A DNA stretch of 64,000 nt, from the NCBI GenBank assembly GCA_033220425.1, contig CM065653.1, forward strand, positions 1,364,001-1,428,000, given 5' to 3'. The notes beneath the pieces are model-generated. The model saw only the letters and a program-made list of their open reading frames with translations. It was not told the DNA's origin and made no database searches. Shown here piece after piece: positions 37,001 to 48,227 of the stretch (the stretch's first letter is position 1; the number at the start of each line of letters is the position of its first letter). The position numbers and the translations under genes are program-made. Origin of the DNA: Lepraria neglecta. Taxonomy: Eukaryota; Ascomycota; Lecanoromycetes; Lecanorales; Stereocaulaceae.

Positions 37001-37629
37001 CTAGCACAATCATCTGGATCGGCCGCCGCCTCGTCGAAGTGCGCTTCGCTCATGGCCAACAAGACTCCGCTATCAGCCTCCTCGAAGACATCATCTACAA
37101 CATACGCCGCGTCTGGGGCTCGCTCGATAGAGCAACACTCGAAATGTGCACTCTGCTCTCGGAACTCTACACCGCTGCTGGTAGACACAAGGATGCTATG
37201 GCTGTGCATGAAGGCTGCTTATATGGCCTCGTGAGCGATGAGCTTGATGAGCCAATGCCCAAGGATGCAGGCAAAGTCGCCACCGCACACGCTGAATTTC
37301 TCAAGCGCGGATATCAGAGAAATGGCGGTTGGGGCGATAAGGAGCAGAGTAACTACATGGATATGTGGAGCCAGCTACAAACTCACTTTGGGAAAGATGA
37401 GAGCTTCAAGAGCGTGCAACCTATTGACAAATGGCCTACGAAAGGAGCAGATAATCTGGGTATCTATGTTGCGCCGGGTAACTGGGAATTCCTCGGGCAG
37501 GATGCTAGTGAGAAACATGAAAATGTGCTTTGGAGGTTGGAGAGGGGTGGGTATGATAGTGGGTATGAAAGTGGGAAGGGGGCCAAGGGGACGGAGAGGA
37601 AGGGGAATGTGGATGCAGATGTTGATTGA
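31049..37629 (+). CDS. Large STAND-like P-loop NTPase with TPR-type C-terminal half
   Basis: Seven exons (31049-31606, 31657-31855, 31908-32030, 32088-32363, 32424-34231, 34278-36884, 36949-37629) give 2083 residues. After a low-complexity N-terminus comes a helical region with EEAAHIIWGSCRVLLQMG, which resembles the DUF7708-like domain before NACHT in fungal NLR-like proteins. Walker A is IGGSGCGKS at 351-359, and Walker B is MMIVIDGL with Asp near 460. A helical segment with LSWLLAAERPLTLSELKCLL follows, typical of the winged-helix part of STAND NTPases, and then RIRHISIRHYLLDHL. From about residue 800 to 1950 the chain is alpha-helical with many TPR-like pairs (KLSIFVEASKYYYQASKIA, RHIEKAEHLYVYVYQASK, EKALKIGKELQESYL). 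Such architecture fits a signal-sensing NTPase with a repeat sensor. The ligand and outcome are unknown. Confidence 0.85.
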
Positions 37630-37739
37630 GGTTGGAGATTGGGAAATGTGAAATACTAAGGCATGGATCGAGAACTGGGCTCGTCACAAAATTGCATTAA
37701 TATTGGAAGACGCAAAATTGCTGGGTTTGAATTATGTAT

Positions 37740-38301
37740 CTAAATTAGTCGAGCGTTGCAATATCTAATTGTCATCATGGTTACGGAAGATCGTTTAAGC
37801 TTCCTACTTACAATACTTAGAGCACCACGACGGCGAAAGTAGGCACTGGCGTCATCCAGCTTCTGACACCTCTCCCTTCTTTCTTGTGCATTTAAAAGGT
37901 CTTCATATACTATGTCCTTTGCTTCGGTTCCTCTGTCGACCCGGTCTTCCTTCAACAACTTGTCTTGCTCTAGAGCAAGCGTAGCATGGTATTTTGATTC
38001 TCGATCATTTTCGAGCTCGCTAAATAGGACTACAGCGGTCTGCGAAGCTACCCTGATCACCTTCTCTATATCCCCAGGGATCTGCTTTAGCATTCGTGTA
38101 TGATTCAAGCTCCACATCCTTGTAGTGAGTCCATGCTGTTTTAGAATTGCTTAGTATATCTGTCCTAAAATTCTTCGTCGAACATCACCACGCAGAAGTC
38201 AAAGCTACCTTAGAGCCATCCTTTGTCCTCCCCGACCAAAACCCGCAGCCACATACCTTACAGGGAATCTTTCGAACTGCATCAATTGTGTGTTCACCAC
38301 C
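37740..38301 (-). CDS. Hypothetical Cys/His-containing protein, 5' end unresolved
   Basis: Two in-frame exons are visible: 38301-38209 (with KIPCKVCGCGFWSGRTKDG) and 38135-37740 (132 codons, joined by a 73-nt GT-AG intron at 38136-38208 ending TTCTAAAACAG). The last exon is charged and helical (SELENDRESKYHATLALEQ, DLLNAQERRERCQKL, DDASAYFRRRGAL). Just upstream on the same strand, in another frame, is RKCPCPYGHGSHGSNIR, which together with CKVCGCG suggests a zinc-binding unit. The junction between them would need an intron of only 26 nt or another donor, so I stop the model at 38301. I do not recognise the family. It could be a functional small gene or a decaying one. Confidence 0.4.
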
Positions 38302-40784
38302 CTGTATATAAGACATAGCAGTCTAACCTTGCCATATCTGATATTGCTTCCATGCGAACCATGACCATATGGGCAGGGACATTTCCTTGATACTTGTGCA
38401 TTTCCATCCATTACCCGGTGGGAACCTGTGATTTTACCCCTAGTACCACAGTATTGGATAATCTCATGGGCTTGTTCGTATTTCGCTGTAATTTTTCGGT
38501 CGGTTCCGACACTTGTGATTATGCGACTTTTTGCTTGCAAGAGTTTTGGACACGAATGGAGAGTCTATTGCAAACCCTGTGGATCTTGGGTAGTTGGTTG
38601 AGAATACAGAAGTTGAGTTCATGGCGATTTTTGGGATTGAAGAGGATGCACTCCTTTTTGAGCACCGTGATCATAAGAGACAAGCATCGAGTATAAAGCA
38701 AAGAGGGAACTTGGATCCTTGAAATTCCGTTTGACCATATATTAGCACATTTGAGGCTGTTTTCAGCACGACTACTCTCTCTTGCTCCTATGGGGTGATC
38801 CCCATCCCACTAAACATGGACCTCATGGATCAATTCAGACTAATCTCGCGCAAAGCGAGGTCTTCGACTCCTACATTGCCAGCTCCAACTCACGTTCTTG
38901 CTGTTGAATATTGCACTCGCCTCTTGGCTGATTCGGTGGCTGATAGTCGGCAAAGTTGGTGAAGGCTGTGGCCGCCGCACGATTATGACTTCTGATGATA
39001 GGATGTCTGATAAAGGTCTACTTCCATCTGCTGGGTTTCGATATGAGAAATAGTGAGATTCTGATGTATCGAATCGTCATCTGCCCTAGAGCTTTCTCGA
39101 ACGCTACGCTCTCCTCCCCGTAAGAGTCATGACCTCTCGCCTCCGTTCCTTCAAAGAAGGACATATCATGAAGTGGACATATGTGTTATGAACCTTGCAG
39201 AACAAGGAATTCAATGTCCTGTTGTGAAGCTTGACTTGTTAATGCGTCGCCGTTGTTGTCTGGTAGCGACACACCACCATACGCTTGATCGTTTGCGTTT
39301 GTCGTTCTGACTATTGAGCCTGATTTGCTCATTAATTTTGACTTCGATGAAGAAACTATCTAACATCTAGTTGATATTTCCAATGTAGCACTTAGATCGG
39401 GAGACTCTTATTTTTTCTATGTGAATATGGATTTAAACATCGCTGGTAGTTGCTCGTTCGGCACAATCGTTTGGCACAATGGTTGATTGCTCGCCTAAAT
39501 CATGAACGAAGTTGGTGCTGTCATCTTCAGGCAGTTTTAAGCGTCCGAAGTACGGAGAGTCTGATTTATGGTCTTGCAACAACCTGAATTAACCAATTTC
39601 CGGCCGATCCAATCACAATTACGCTCGCTATGGCTACCTTTGACAAAACAATGTGTGATTTGGAGCTGATACATGCTAAAAGAAGTCATTGTCAATAATT
39701 TTGGTTTGGTGAACCATCAGAGACATAGATGGGTATCCCCGTCAAAGATAGTGTTCATAAATATAGACCATGTTTTTGTCGAGCTGCTAGTACCCAGCAA
39801 TTAGAGAGCATGACATCAAGTAGAGCTAGGACGAGTATTCCTCCGCTTGTACTATATGAGAATCCGTGAGGTTGTGGCACGCATTTGTCGCGATATATTT
39901 GGGATCTGAATGGGATCATACTACGTTCCGAGTCCATGTATGTTGTCCAACAAAATAAAAGTGGCGAGAGGAATTATCGGGTATACTTGTTTGTTCATAT
40001 CAAACATGAGGAAAGGATAACTCCCGAAGTTCTCTGTTGGACCAGAAACGCCCTCCCAACTCCCGGCACCCTTCCAGACAGGGTGGGAGACAAGTCTGTG
40101 CCGCTGATTTTGGAGAATCTGCCTTTTATTTTCCCGCATTACTGGACCACGATACGCAGATGATAATAAGATGGCAAGCGCCGATATTGTCCTGTAAGGT
40201 AACGAGGTTCAACCTCTGCCGTTCGCCTGAGAGTGCCAACCTGATTCAGCACTTAAATTTAGAAACAGTCATGGGAAGAAATCGCAGAAGCACCTGCGAG
40301 CTTATCTGGCGCGGACAAGGGAGGATTTGTGAATATCACAAGCGAACTCGGCTTAAAGCGAGGCCCAACAGAGATGCTAGTGCTTAGAAGTATAATTTGC
40401 AAAGTATAGCTCTTTCGTCTTCCCAGGATGCTTCCAACATACACGAACCATGAGCTTCCCTCAAGTTGGAGAGACTCCAATGCCCTCGGCCCAAGACTTT
40501 GCTGATAGTCGCAGGCATGTCAATAAGGATGTCAATGATAGTTTTGTTGATGGACTGGTCTTTTTGGAGGTTTTTAACAAGCTTGCGAGTACATCACTAG
40601 ACGAATTGTTTATGTCTTGATTCCAATGGAAGGCCTTAAATAGTCTTCTTTGACACCCTCTTAATTGTATGTGGTTTCGGTGCTTGGTTCAGGTAATAAG
40701 CTTCGCAAACAGGATTCTGCTAGAGAGGGAACAGTGTTGAGATTGTGACAGTAGATGGTGGTTGTAGATGATGGTAGTAGAAAT
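38302..40784. other. Gene-poor region
   Basis: The first 240 bp may hold 5' exons of the Cys/His protein. Beyond that I see only short random ORFs and no repeat structure or RNA gene that I can defend. Confidence 0.5.
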
Positions 40785-41645
40785 TTAGGGTAGGAAATGC
40801 AGAAGCCAGAGGTGGAGGTGTACGATATCAGCATACTTCAAATCAGGCGGTTCACCCATAGACAAGTATTCACCGGACTCCAGCTTACCGAAGATATCTT
40901 CTAAGTCTGCGCTCCCGACACGCAATACCCGCTGCATCCTCTGAAAGGTGGATGGCCAAGCGCCTTGGGTGAGTTGAACAGTCGACAAATTCATGTTCGT
41001 TGTGCATGCCATTATCCATAGCTCGAATAACCGCAAGCGAGCATACTCCATCTCATTAGAGTCATTCTCGTTATTTTATGCACAAGCGGTTATCGTTGCT
41101 ATCGACGCAAGAGCTACATCGCCAGCTCAGAGCACGTCGACTAACCAGGTCTTCCTTCGAACTAAGTTCGAGGACAGGATCATATCTGAAAAGCATGATG
41201 TATTTAGACACAGTAAAAGAAAGGGGTGCTCCATTAACATAAAGGCTGTCTCGGATAGGTTGGATCCGGTCGAAGTCGGGTATTCTCGAAAGATCTGGAC
41301 GTTGTGCTGGATATCGAAAGTCAGCCTTGATCTCCCGTGAGTAGCAACGCTGCTACCGGGAACTCAAGGCGAATACTGCGCATCGCGATCTCTTTGTCGT
41401 GAAAAGCGGCAATATAGGTAGAGTAAGAAGTACTGGTAGCTTTATTATCGAGTGCGGATTTAGCGAGTCCTTTGTCCAATCTTTTCGTATACTTGGCAGT
41501 CTCGTAGTTCTCGTAAAATCGCGTCCATCGGAATGTGTCTGCATTTACCGTATCTCGACTCGATACGAAAAGTGGGCCTGCGAAGATGTCAGGGCGGGTT
41601 CCTAACGGCTGATAGTCTTGTGCTGTAGGTGGAGCATGTGCCGCA
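40785..41645 (-). pseudogene. Gene-like relic in several frames
   Basis: Read on the minus strand, an open stretch at about 41645-41330 has a protein-like composition (DTVNADTFRWTRFYENYETA, KEIAMRSIRLEFPVAALLL) and ends at a TGA. The next stretch (41336-41070) continues in another frame (PDFDRIQPIRDSLYVNGAPL), then stops. A third frame at 41051-40785 encodes LRLFELWIMACTTNMNLSTV and related sequence. No ATG or clean GT-AG joins connect them. This is most easily read as one ancestral gene broken by indels, but multi-intron splicing that I failed to see is possible. No family is recognised. Confidence 0.3.
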
Positions 41646-43828
41646 TCCAGTGAATATCTTCAATATCGTCGAGAGCTTAGAAGATTGGCAATTGCCTGAA
41701 GTCCAAGTCCAGCTGCTGGTACATGATACTCTAACCAATGATACTCCTCTATCACTTCACTGAGAACGAACTGTTGTTCTGATTGTTCGGAAGTATCACG
41801 AGCCCAGCAACCGCTACCTCTCTACCTTTGGCCTTGTACGTCATCAACAACGCATTCCGTCAAGCAGCAATCTCTCTGTCTTCGAGGACAGACTCAGGCT
41901 TGACATCCCGCTCCCATCCCTTGGAGTCTGTCTGTCCCAAGCCCTCGCATGACCCGCGTGGGAGAGAGGAGATCGAAGCTGGCCGGGAGATAGAAACACA
42001 AATGTCTCTGGAGCTAGGCGGACCTGCTTCTAACGCACAAGTTCCGATCTTCTTCCCCAGACTGATGGCGGCCGATGTTAATAATGGCCTCAAAGCTATG
42101 GACATAGCGTGATGAGCGTATTGTAAAAGAGAAAGTAAGCAAGAGCGACAGCTGCTCTCCATACTGTTAGCTGCATTCAAGCAATAAATCAATATTTGGA
42201 ACCGCGATGTCGAGCGTGTATTTCTTGCCCACCAAAAGTCTGCCTCACCGACCATCTTATAAAAAGCTGCGTTGAATAGTATGATGTACCTTGAGAGACC
42301 CGAGCAAAGGATATGCCAGAGAGTGGTAAAATGAAGAATTGTGCGGAAACTGGCATATAAATATATAGGTAATGAATGGCTTTGGCTTACCATCCATTAG
42401 GGCCAACAGGAATCTAAAAATATATCGAGAACCCGTTGTAGTTTCTAAAAGAATCATCGATGCATAAGTCTCTCCACGATCGTACTCGATTTTCCTAGAG
42501 GCTGGGCCATGAAAATTGGGAAGAAGAGGGTCTTTCGTGGGTGTGCCGTCGGAGATTTTAACTTCACCAGGAAGCGGATTTACGACTGAAGAGTTCCTCT
42601 TTCATTCTTCAGTCTCAGGCTTTCCTAAAGTTTCAGGATACTGGTCATCAGCACCAGGTAGAGGTGCAAGCTCGTCGCTGATATAGGAGGGCGCCACCCC
42701 TCATACCCCATAATTAAGGACTATGGGCCAGCCCGTTGCGGTGGCTCGCGGGGGAATTTTTTTTTGGCACCCCTCACTAAAATTAAGCGACTCCACCAAA
42801 GGATCCCAGAAGCACGTATATCTGCGGCTTCGCCAGAACGGATCCACCCCCGAAATAAACCCTGCAGGTCGCGAAGTGCAAGCCCAACTACATTCGGAGC
42901 TGTATCGCTTGGGCGTTCTACTACTGTGTTGTTATCGCCTGCCTGTGGGCGGCGGTGGGCTAGGGAAGTTATTAGGTGTGTCAACCTAGGTCAGTGCTAG
43001 GGCGCTCCTCTAGGGTTTGGACATACATATGATTTGGGCGGTGGCTTGGGCCATAGCGGAGCAGCCTTGTATATATATTCGTAGGGGTAAAAACAGTGGT
43101 ATATTGGTGGAATAGGTGGAATTGGAGAAGACATCGCAATTTACTCCGTACTCGGGAAAGCTTCTCCGCATTTCAGTTAGGGGGTGCCAATTTCGGCCCC
43201 CCCACGGGTGGGTGGGTTCTACCCACCTCCATCGCATGCGGTCTTAGTCTTTCCCGAGCCGCCTGGTCCCCGGCCAGCGGAGGGAGAGTCTCCGCAACGA
43301 CACAGCTGATCTCTAAGGGAACGGATCTCATCATGCCTCTCTTCAATATCCACTCGGTACTTCTTATCTTGCATCTCTAGGATGCTCGCATAGAGTGCCC
43401 ATCCTTCTTAGTCTCTCTAGACTCCAGCCATGCGGGTCTTGAAGAATTTGGGCTTGGGATCTCATCTGGCTATCCTACACTCTGCGACATTGTTGGTGCA
43501 TTTTCAATGCTGGTGTGCATGCTTAGGGTCCGTGCATGGGGCTTTGGCCAGGCATTTCGTATGTGATGATCTTGGCCGTAACATATTTCGGAGCCTTCCA
43601 CCCAAGCCAGAAGGTTTGTGAAGTATTCTGGACGTGGTCAGATGAGAAAGCTTATCCAGGAAGTTCTGGCATTGGTGACGGTGAAAATTTGACCGGAACT
43701 ATTGTCAATATTTGGGCATGCTTTTCTGATACAGCTTCCTAAAGTCGCACAGCGCGGCACGTAGGGTTTGTTGGAAAATGAGAACGTTTCCCTGGGGTGA
43801 TGTCTCGATGCATCTAGCCTTCTGTGCC
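41646..43828. other. Gene-poor region with a GC-rich block
   Basis: No supportable gene. The part 42660-43330 differs in texture: homopolymer runs (G5 and T9 near 42750-42767; C7 near 43197), GC-rich segments and a strong hairpin at 43207-43227. It could be a degraded mobile-element fragment, but no transposase or reverse-transcriptase motif is readable. Confidence 0.4.
43207..43227. repeat. Short hairpin, GGTGGGT / ACCCACC
   Basis: GGTGGGT at 43207-43213 (or 43211-43217) is complementary to ACCCACC at 43221-43227, giving a perfect 7-bp stem with a 3- or 7-nt loop in a G/C-rich block. Function unknown. Confidence 0.5.
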
Positions 43829-44740
43829 TTAGCAGCTTCTCGATGTACCTTTTCTTGTATTTTCCTGAGTGGTATTTGCGACCCTTGTTTTCAACATGAG
43901 ACTGTGTGTAGCATTTAATGTCACATGAAAATAAGTGTGGTGCGCTCTAAACATGCTTTTTGGTGAACCAAACTCCGAATATCGGTGGTCAGGAGGGTCA
44001 TATGGTTCAATGCTGCAGATAGAACAAGAAGGCTGTCCCCCGCCATGATTCGTGTCCCCACAGAGAGCAGTGAAAGCTAGGACGGCGCATTTAAGTATTT
44101 TGTTGTCATCACTGTCGGCCCCGGGGAACTTCGAGTTTCTGAACCTGCCACTACGGGAGAGAGCGTCGGTGCAGGATATTTCTGTCAGACGGCTTGATGT
44201 GTGAACGAATTGTTTCGGTTTGCTGTGAGCTTTGATTCGATTCGTGAATGATCCGGAGATACACGGCTGCACGGCGACATTGACTTGGACTCCGTGTTTG
44301 AAGTAGTCCAACGCGGCGGCCAGTATCTTGGCATGAAAAGGCCCGCTTCTTGGGGAAACCCCAGTAGGGCCTCCATGACCTGTGATGAAGGTGTTGAACA
44401 TGTCCTCCACGACGAGCTCTTTGAACGTCGCGCTTCTTGGCCAGGGTCGTGTTAGCTCCGCTAGTCATGATGATGCCAAAATCTTCTTTCATTATGGATT
44501 CCAACATCTTTTGGCAAGTGCTCTTGCTACGCCCGACGGGGACTTCGATATTGCTGCAGTCCGCCTTCGCGCCAGAACACGCGACGACAGCTCTTGACGA
44601 TATGAGCGAGAATACTTGAGGCGAGACCTTAGCCGTTACTTGTGTGTTCTGTGAAGCCAGCACCTGGATGCTGCCCGCTTACAGCTGGGAACAGTTTCCA
44701 GAAGACTTGTCGATGTAATTGTTGCCGTTGTGTACTTCAT
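43829..44740 (-). CDS. Candidate small secreted protein, frame broken or multi-intron
   Basis: The ATG at 44740 starts a short hydrophobic Thr-rich leader (MKYTTATITSTSLL). A GTAAGC donor soon after could splice out 68 nt to a frame with FSLISSRAVVACSGAKADC and QKMLESIMKEDFG. A third piece in yet another frame (FKELVVEDMFNTFITGHGGP, VQVNVAVQPCISGSF) runs to a stop at 43829. Pieces two and three can be joined by a 70-nt GT-AG intron, or they reflect a one-base insertion in CAAAGAG around 44418-44424. I cannot tell an intact three-exon gene from a pseudogene. No family is recognised; the leader and Cys suggest secretion. Confidence 0.35.
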
Positions 44741-47265
44741 CACGTCTGACTTTTGAATGTCACTTCCTTCATCCATGACTCAATGCTGCATTTACGGTCG
44801 TGACGCAGCAGTGAAGAATTTGTGTCGTCGATCGGCCTGAGTCTGTCATATTTGCGCTTCCGGGCGCTCCGCTTGAGGTTGGTATGGCTTCTGAATTTAG
44901 GGAACTAATAAATTGTATAACTTGGCACGAGAGTTGTCGATGTTAAACAAGCAAGTACAAGAGTTTTGTGTGATGTGTAACTCGAAACTTTGATGGTTGA
45001 GATTTCCTGGGCACCTAGCTTTCGATGACTCCTTCACCGTGACTCATGAATGTTGTGAAGCTGGTGGGTGATCTTGAGCTCCGATTCATGTGTGCCCATG
45101 CAAAAATAAGCATCTGAGTTCTGCCCAGCGAAGTGCTTACTCCGTCTAAATCTGCCTCTTCCGCGGGTCCGTTTTGATCAAGCTCTGTGTGAAGACTCTC
45201 TATCTCCTGCTTGTTGAACTCTTCGGGTTATCTCAATTGCATGTCACTGGTGGCAAAGTGCTAGGATCGGTGTATGGGCACTGGATTTGGTTCCAGCACC
45301 TATGACCACGGATGTGGCATGGGGATATTAGAATGGTTAGCGGACACACTCTTCCCCGGTAATTCTTTGCGCCCCCAGAGCCCAAGATTTTGCGTTCCGC
45401 GGGGGGGCTTCAAATCCCGCGTTAGCGGCCAGATATGCCTCAACTTTCGCCTCGAGGGCGGGGTTAAGGGCCAGCTTGTTGACTGGCAGAGCGGACATTC
45501 TCCTCAATTCGGTCTCTGTGAATCTACTTCGAATCTGTTCAGAGTGTAATACTGAAGTGGCAAGAAGGTAAGGAGTTAGAAGTTGACTCGCTGCTTGATC
45601 ACTAGGTGCCGTGAGAAGTGTGTTCTTTGTAGATTGTAAGCATCTCGGTATTGTTCTCATCATCGCACTTGCTGATGAGGTCCTTGTATAGCTTCTCCAC
45701 TCTATCCTTCTTGTCTATATGCTGCAATTTCCCATGAAGTCCGTATAAAGCTTCTCGACTCCGACTGTCTTTAACCGCTCTTCCTGGGTGATGGCGTCGG
45801 TCCTTGCTAACTCGTCTTCACTGCTGTCATGCTATGCAAATGCTGTTCGTCGTGTTGAGCTAGTATGTCATGCTTTAGGGCCTCTTGATAGCTTTGTGAT
45901 TAGCGAGATGCTTCGTATTGAGCTTTCTTCCAATTCACTGAGACATTGAAGGTTACGCTCGACCCTGTACGACGAAGTCCGGTATAGAGCCGAAGAATGA
46001 TTTCAGCCTATGTGAATGCTCGCCTGGTCGGAATTGTAGTTAAATCGCAGTCCCATCGGGGGAGCGTCGGGACTGCAGCTGGAGCGATGTTCTGCACAAG
46101 CGACAATGCGTTCACCGAAACCTCCCTGAAAAGGTTTGGCCTCCTTTTCGACTTTTTTGCGCGAAGAGGGTCTCAATTGCAGTCTCGAGATATCCCCTTT
46201 CTGTGTAGCTCAACTTTTGATGAGTATTGCTAGTTAAAGGAATCGCAAAGGATGAGCTGTTTAGCGTTCTTCATTGTTGGCATAGCTTCTGGAAGAGTCA
46301 GCACGTTGCACAAAGTCCACTTCGGCTTCTCAAAATTATTCTTGGGATATTGGCAGCGAGATTCTGACAGCAGTGATGTATCCAGAAACCCCCTCAAATA
46401 CTCCCTGCAGATTTGAGTTGTACGTCTCGCCTGCCTTTTTCCTTTCTTTCAGGTTGTTTAATATGCTTGCGAGCAAGGCTCCTTGTATGTCACAATGGAC
46501 GGTGTCGATCCGATTGGCGGTGTGATTAGCTTCGTGGCTTTCGCTATCTCTAAGGCGGAAGGTTTTTGTGGATGAGGGCCGGTGTGTTGCTCTTCACAAA
46601 TATAGATTACAAATATAGACCACATCGGGTATCCACAACTAGCCGGGTTCTAGCCTTGTTTCAACCCTTGTGTGAGGAGCGAAAGAGCCTGAAGTGGATT
46701 TGTGACGGCATTAGTCTCGATTGGTTCGGATGAATCACTGTGTTGTTGTTTTGGTTGCCGACGTTCTTCAAACAACGAACTAAGACGTGTGCCACCTGCC
46801 CCTGGGTTGTCACAGAAGTCCACCCCAAATTGGACACTCTAGAGCTGGGCTTTCTTCGATGTGCGTGGGGCTTAAAGACCAACAATGTATATGTATATAG
46901 GTAGATGTGTAAAGTTCCGTGTGATTTCGGAAAGTGTCTCTGCTATGTCAGCAGCGGTATGATTGGATTATTGAATGAAGGTTGAAGATTGCTCCTGCGG
47001 CCATGTGAATGATCTGGCTCTGGACAGAAGAGATAGAAGGACAAAAGAATTGGGTGTGTCAGAGTGCCAACTTAGAGTGTCAAGAACGCCGTACTATACA
47101 AATTTGAGCCGCTATGCATCCAGGCATTGAGCTGGTAAAGAAGAAAGAAGAGTCGTAAATATAGAGGTGGTATCATCGCAAGATTTAGACAACCTTCCCA
47201 CCGACGACTCCTCGCAATGCCGTAGGCTCCAAATGATGAGCAGATATGTGACTTTTAGGAAAACA
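44741..47265. other. Gene-poor region
   Basis: No gene that I can support. A 108-residue minus-strand ORF at 45337-45663 has a somewhat protein-like composition (VNKLALNPALEAKVEAYLA) but no start context, domain or neighbours. A short duplicated AAATATAGA unit lies at about 46598-46620. Confidence 0.45.
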
Positions 47266-48227
47266 TCAAAGAGAGGAAGATTTCATAGGAGGATTCTGTG
47301 CCTGTGAAGTTGTTAGCAACGACGACTTCATGTGGGAAGATTCCCTGTTATGACGGAAGAAAATTTATTCACGTACTCCTGAAGCACTCCCTCCAAAGTC
47401 GCCGAGTTGAGATCCCGACCAGCAGGAATCTCATTGATGACGGAGATCAGATTGGCGAAACATTCACCACCCTTGTACGCTAAGATACCTGGTGCGGCGA
47501 TCTCGTCCATCTCTGCGTCGAGGAAGTGTAGTTTGATGAAGCGTGTAGTGGCATGATTTCGCGCAATCACTTTTAGTGCGTCTTCGACTTGGTTGCTGAT
47601 CGTAGACTATATTAAAGGTAAACTAGCGAGGTCAGTGGGAAATGATTGGTGGTGTCGTACCTCATCGTCGTAGATCAGTACCACTACTGTTGTGTACGCG
47701 TGTACCTTCTCCACGGCATCGAGATATCCTGATGGGTCAACAGTGACGAGAGATCCATATCTTCGTTGGCTAGGGCTTTGCCGCCTGGTCCTGACATCCT
47801 GGTTATTCCTCGTCAGCTCATCTATCCTGTTCGCCCTCCATTGCCGCATGAAGTCTTCTTCCTCATCATCGGCGGAGAGTTCAGGACTTGGACTCTTGCT
47901 CTTCTCTCGCGACAAGCTATTCGAGAAGGCGTAGAGTGTTTGGCGAAAGTTTCGTTTCTTTGCAGTCTCGAAGGATCGAGCATCGGCTATGACACCCTTG
48001 GGTCCTGTGTTGGCATCGAATTGTGTAGTGGTCGGGAGGTAGGTGGTCGCGTGAGGCATGGCGGTAGAGGAATTGGAGGTCAGAGTTCGCTCGTCTTCGT
48101 TACCAGAGTGAAGGGTTGTGCTGTCGTTGTCGGAAGAGTCTGATCTGTCTTCTGGGTGTCCGGAGAGTTTTTTGCCTTGGTTGTTATTGTAGAGAGTGTC
48201 AAACTCGTCTTGAGCGGCGCTTGACAT
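47266..48227 (-). CDS. phnA: Phosducin-like protein, G-beta/gamma cochaperone
   Basis: Exons 48227-47661, 47606-47373 and 47301-47266 (introns 47607-47660 and 47302-47372) give 278 residues. The N-terminal third is acidic and Ser-rich. Then comes DEEEDFMRQWRANRIDEL, the helix that contacts G-beta in phosducins, and a thioredoxin-like domain with YGSLVTVDPSGYLDAVE, TTVVVLIYDD, FIKLHFLDAEMD, APGILAYKGGECFANLI. The last short exon rests on a good GCTAAC branch site; without that splice the ORF ends at 47328 instead. Family members (PhnA in Aspergillus, BDM-1 in Cryphonectria) work with the CCT chaperonin to fold and assemble G-beta/gamma. The G-beta gene lies 2.1 kb upstream on the same strand. 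Confidence 0.9.

Noticed and set aside
41860-42393. 177-residue minus-strand ORF
   Set aside because: Composition is not protein-like in a consistent way, no domain or splice context, and overlapping plus-strand ORFs are equally open.
42721-42989. Overlapping ORFs on both strands in the GC-rich block
   Set aside because: Both strands are open because stop codons are rare in GC-rich sequence; no transposase, integrase or reverse-transcriptase motif.
45395-45430. TTCAAATCCCGCG, similar to a tRNA T-arm
   Set aside because: The T-stem has mismatches and there is no acceptor stem or A-box at the right distance.
45337-45663. 108-residue minus-strand ORF as a gene
   Set aside because: Somewhat protein-like but isolated, without start context, partner exons or domain; listed only as a note in the gap.
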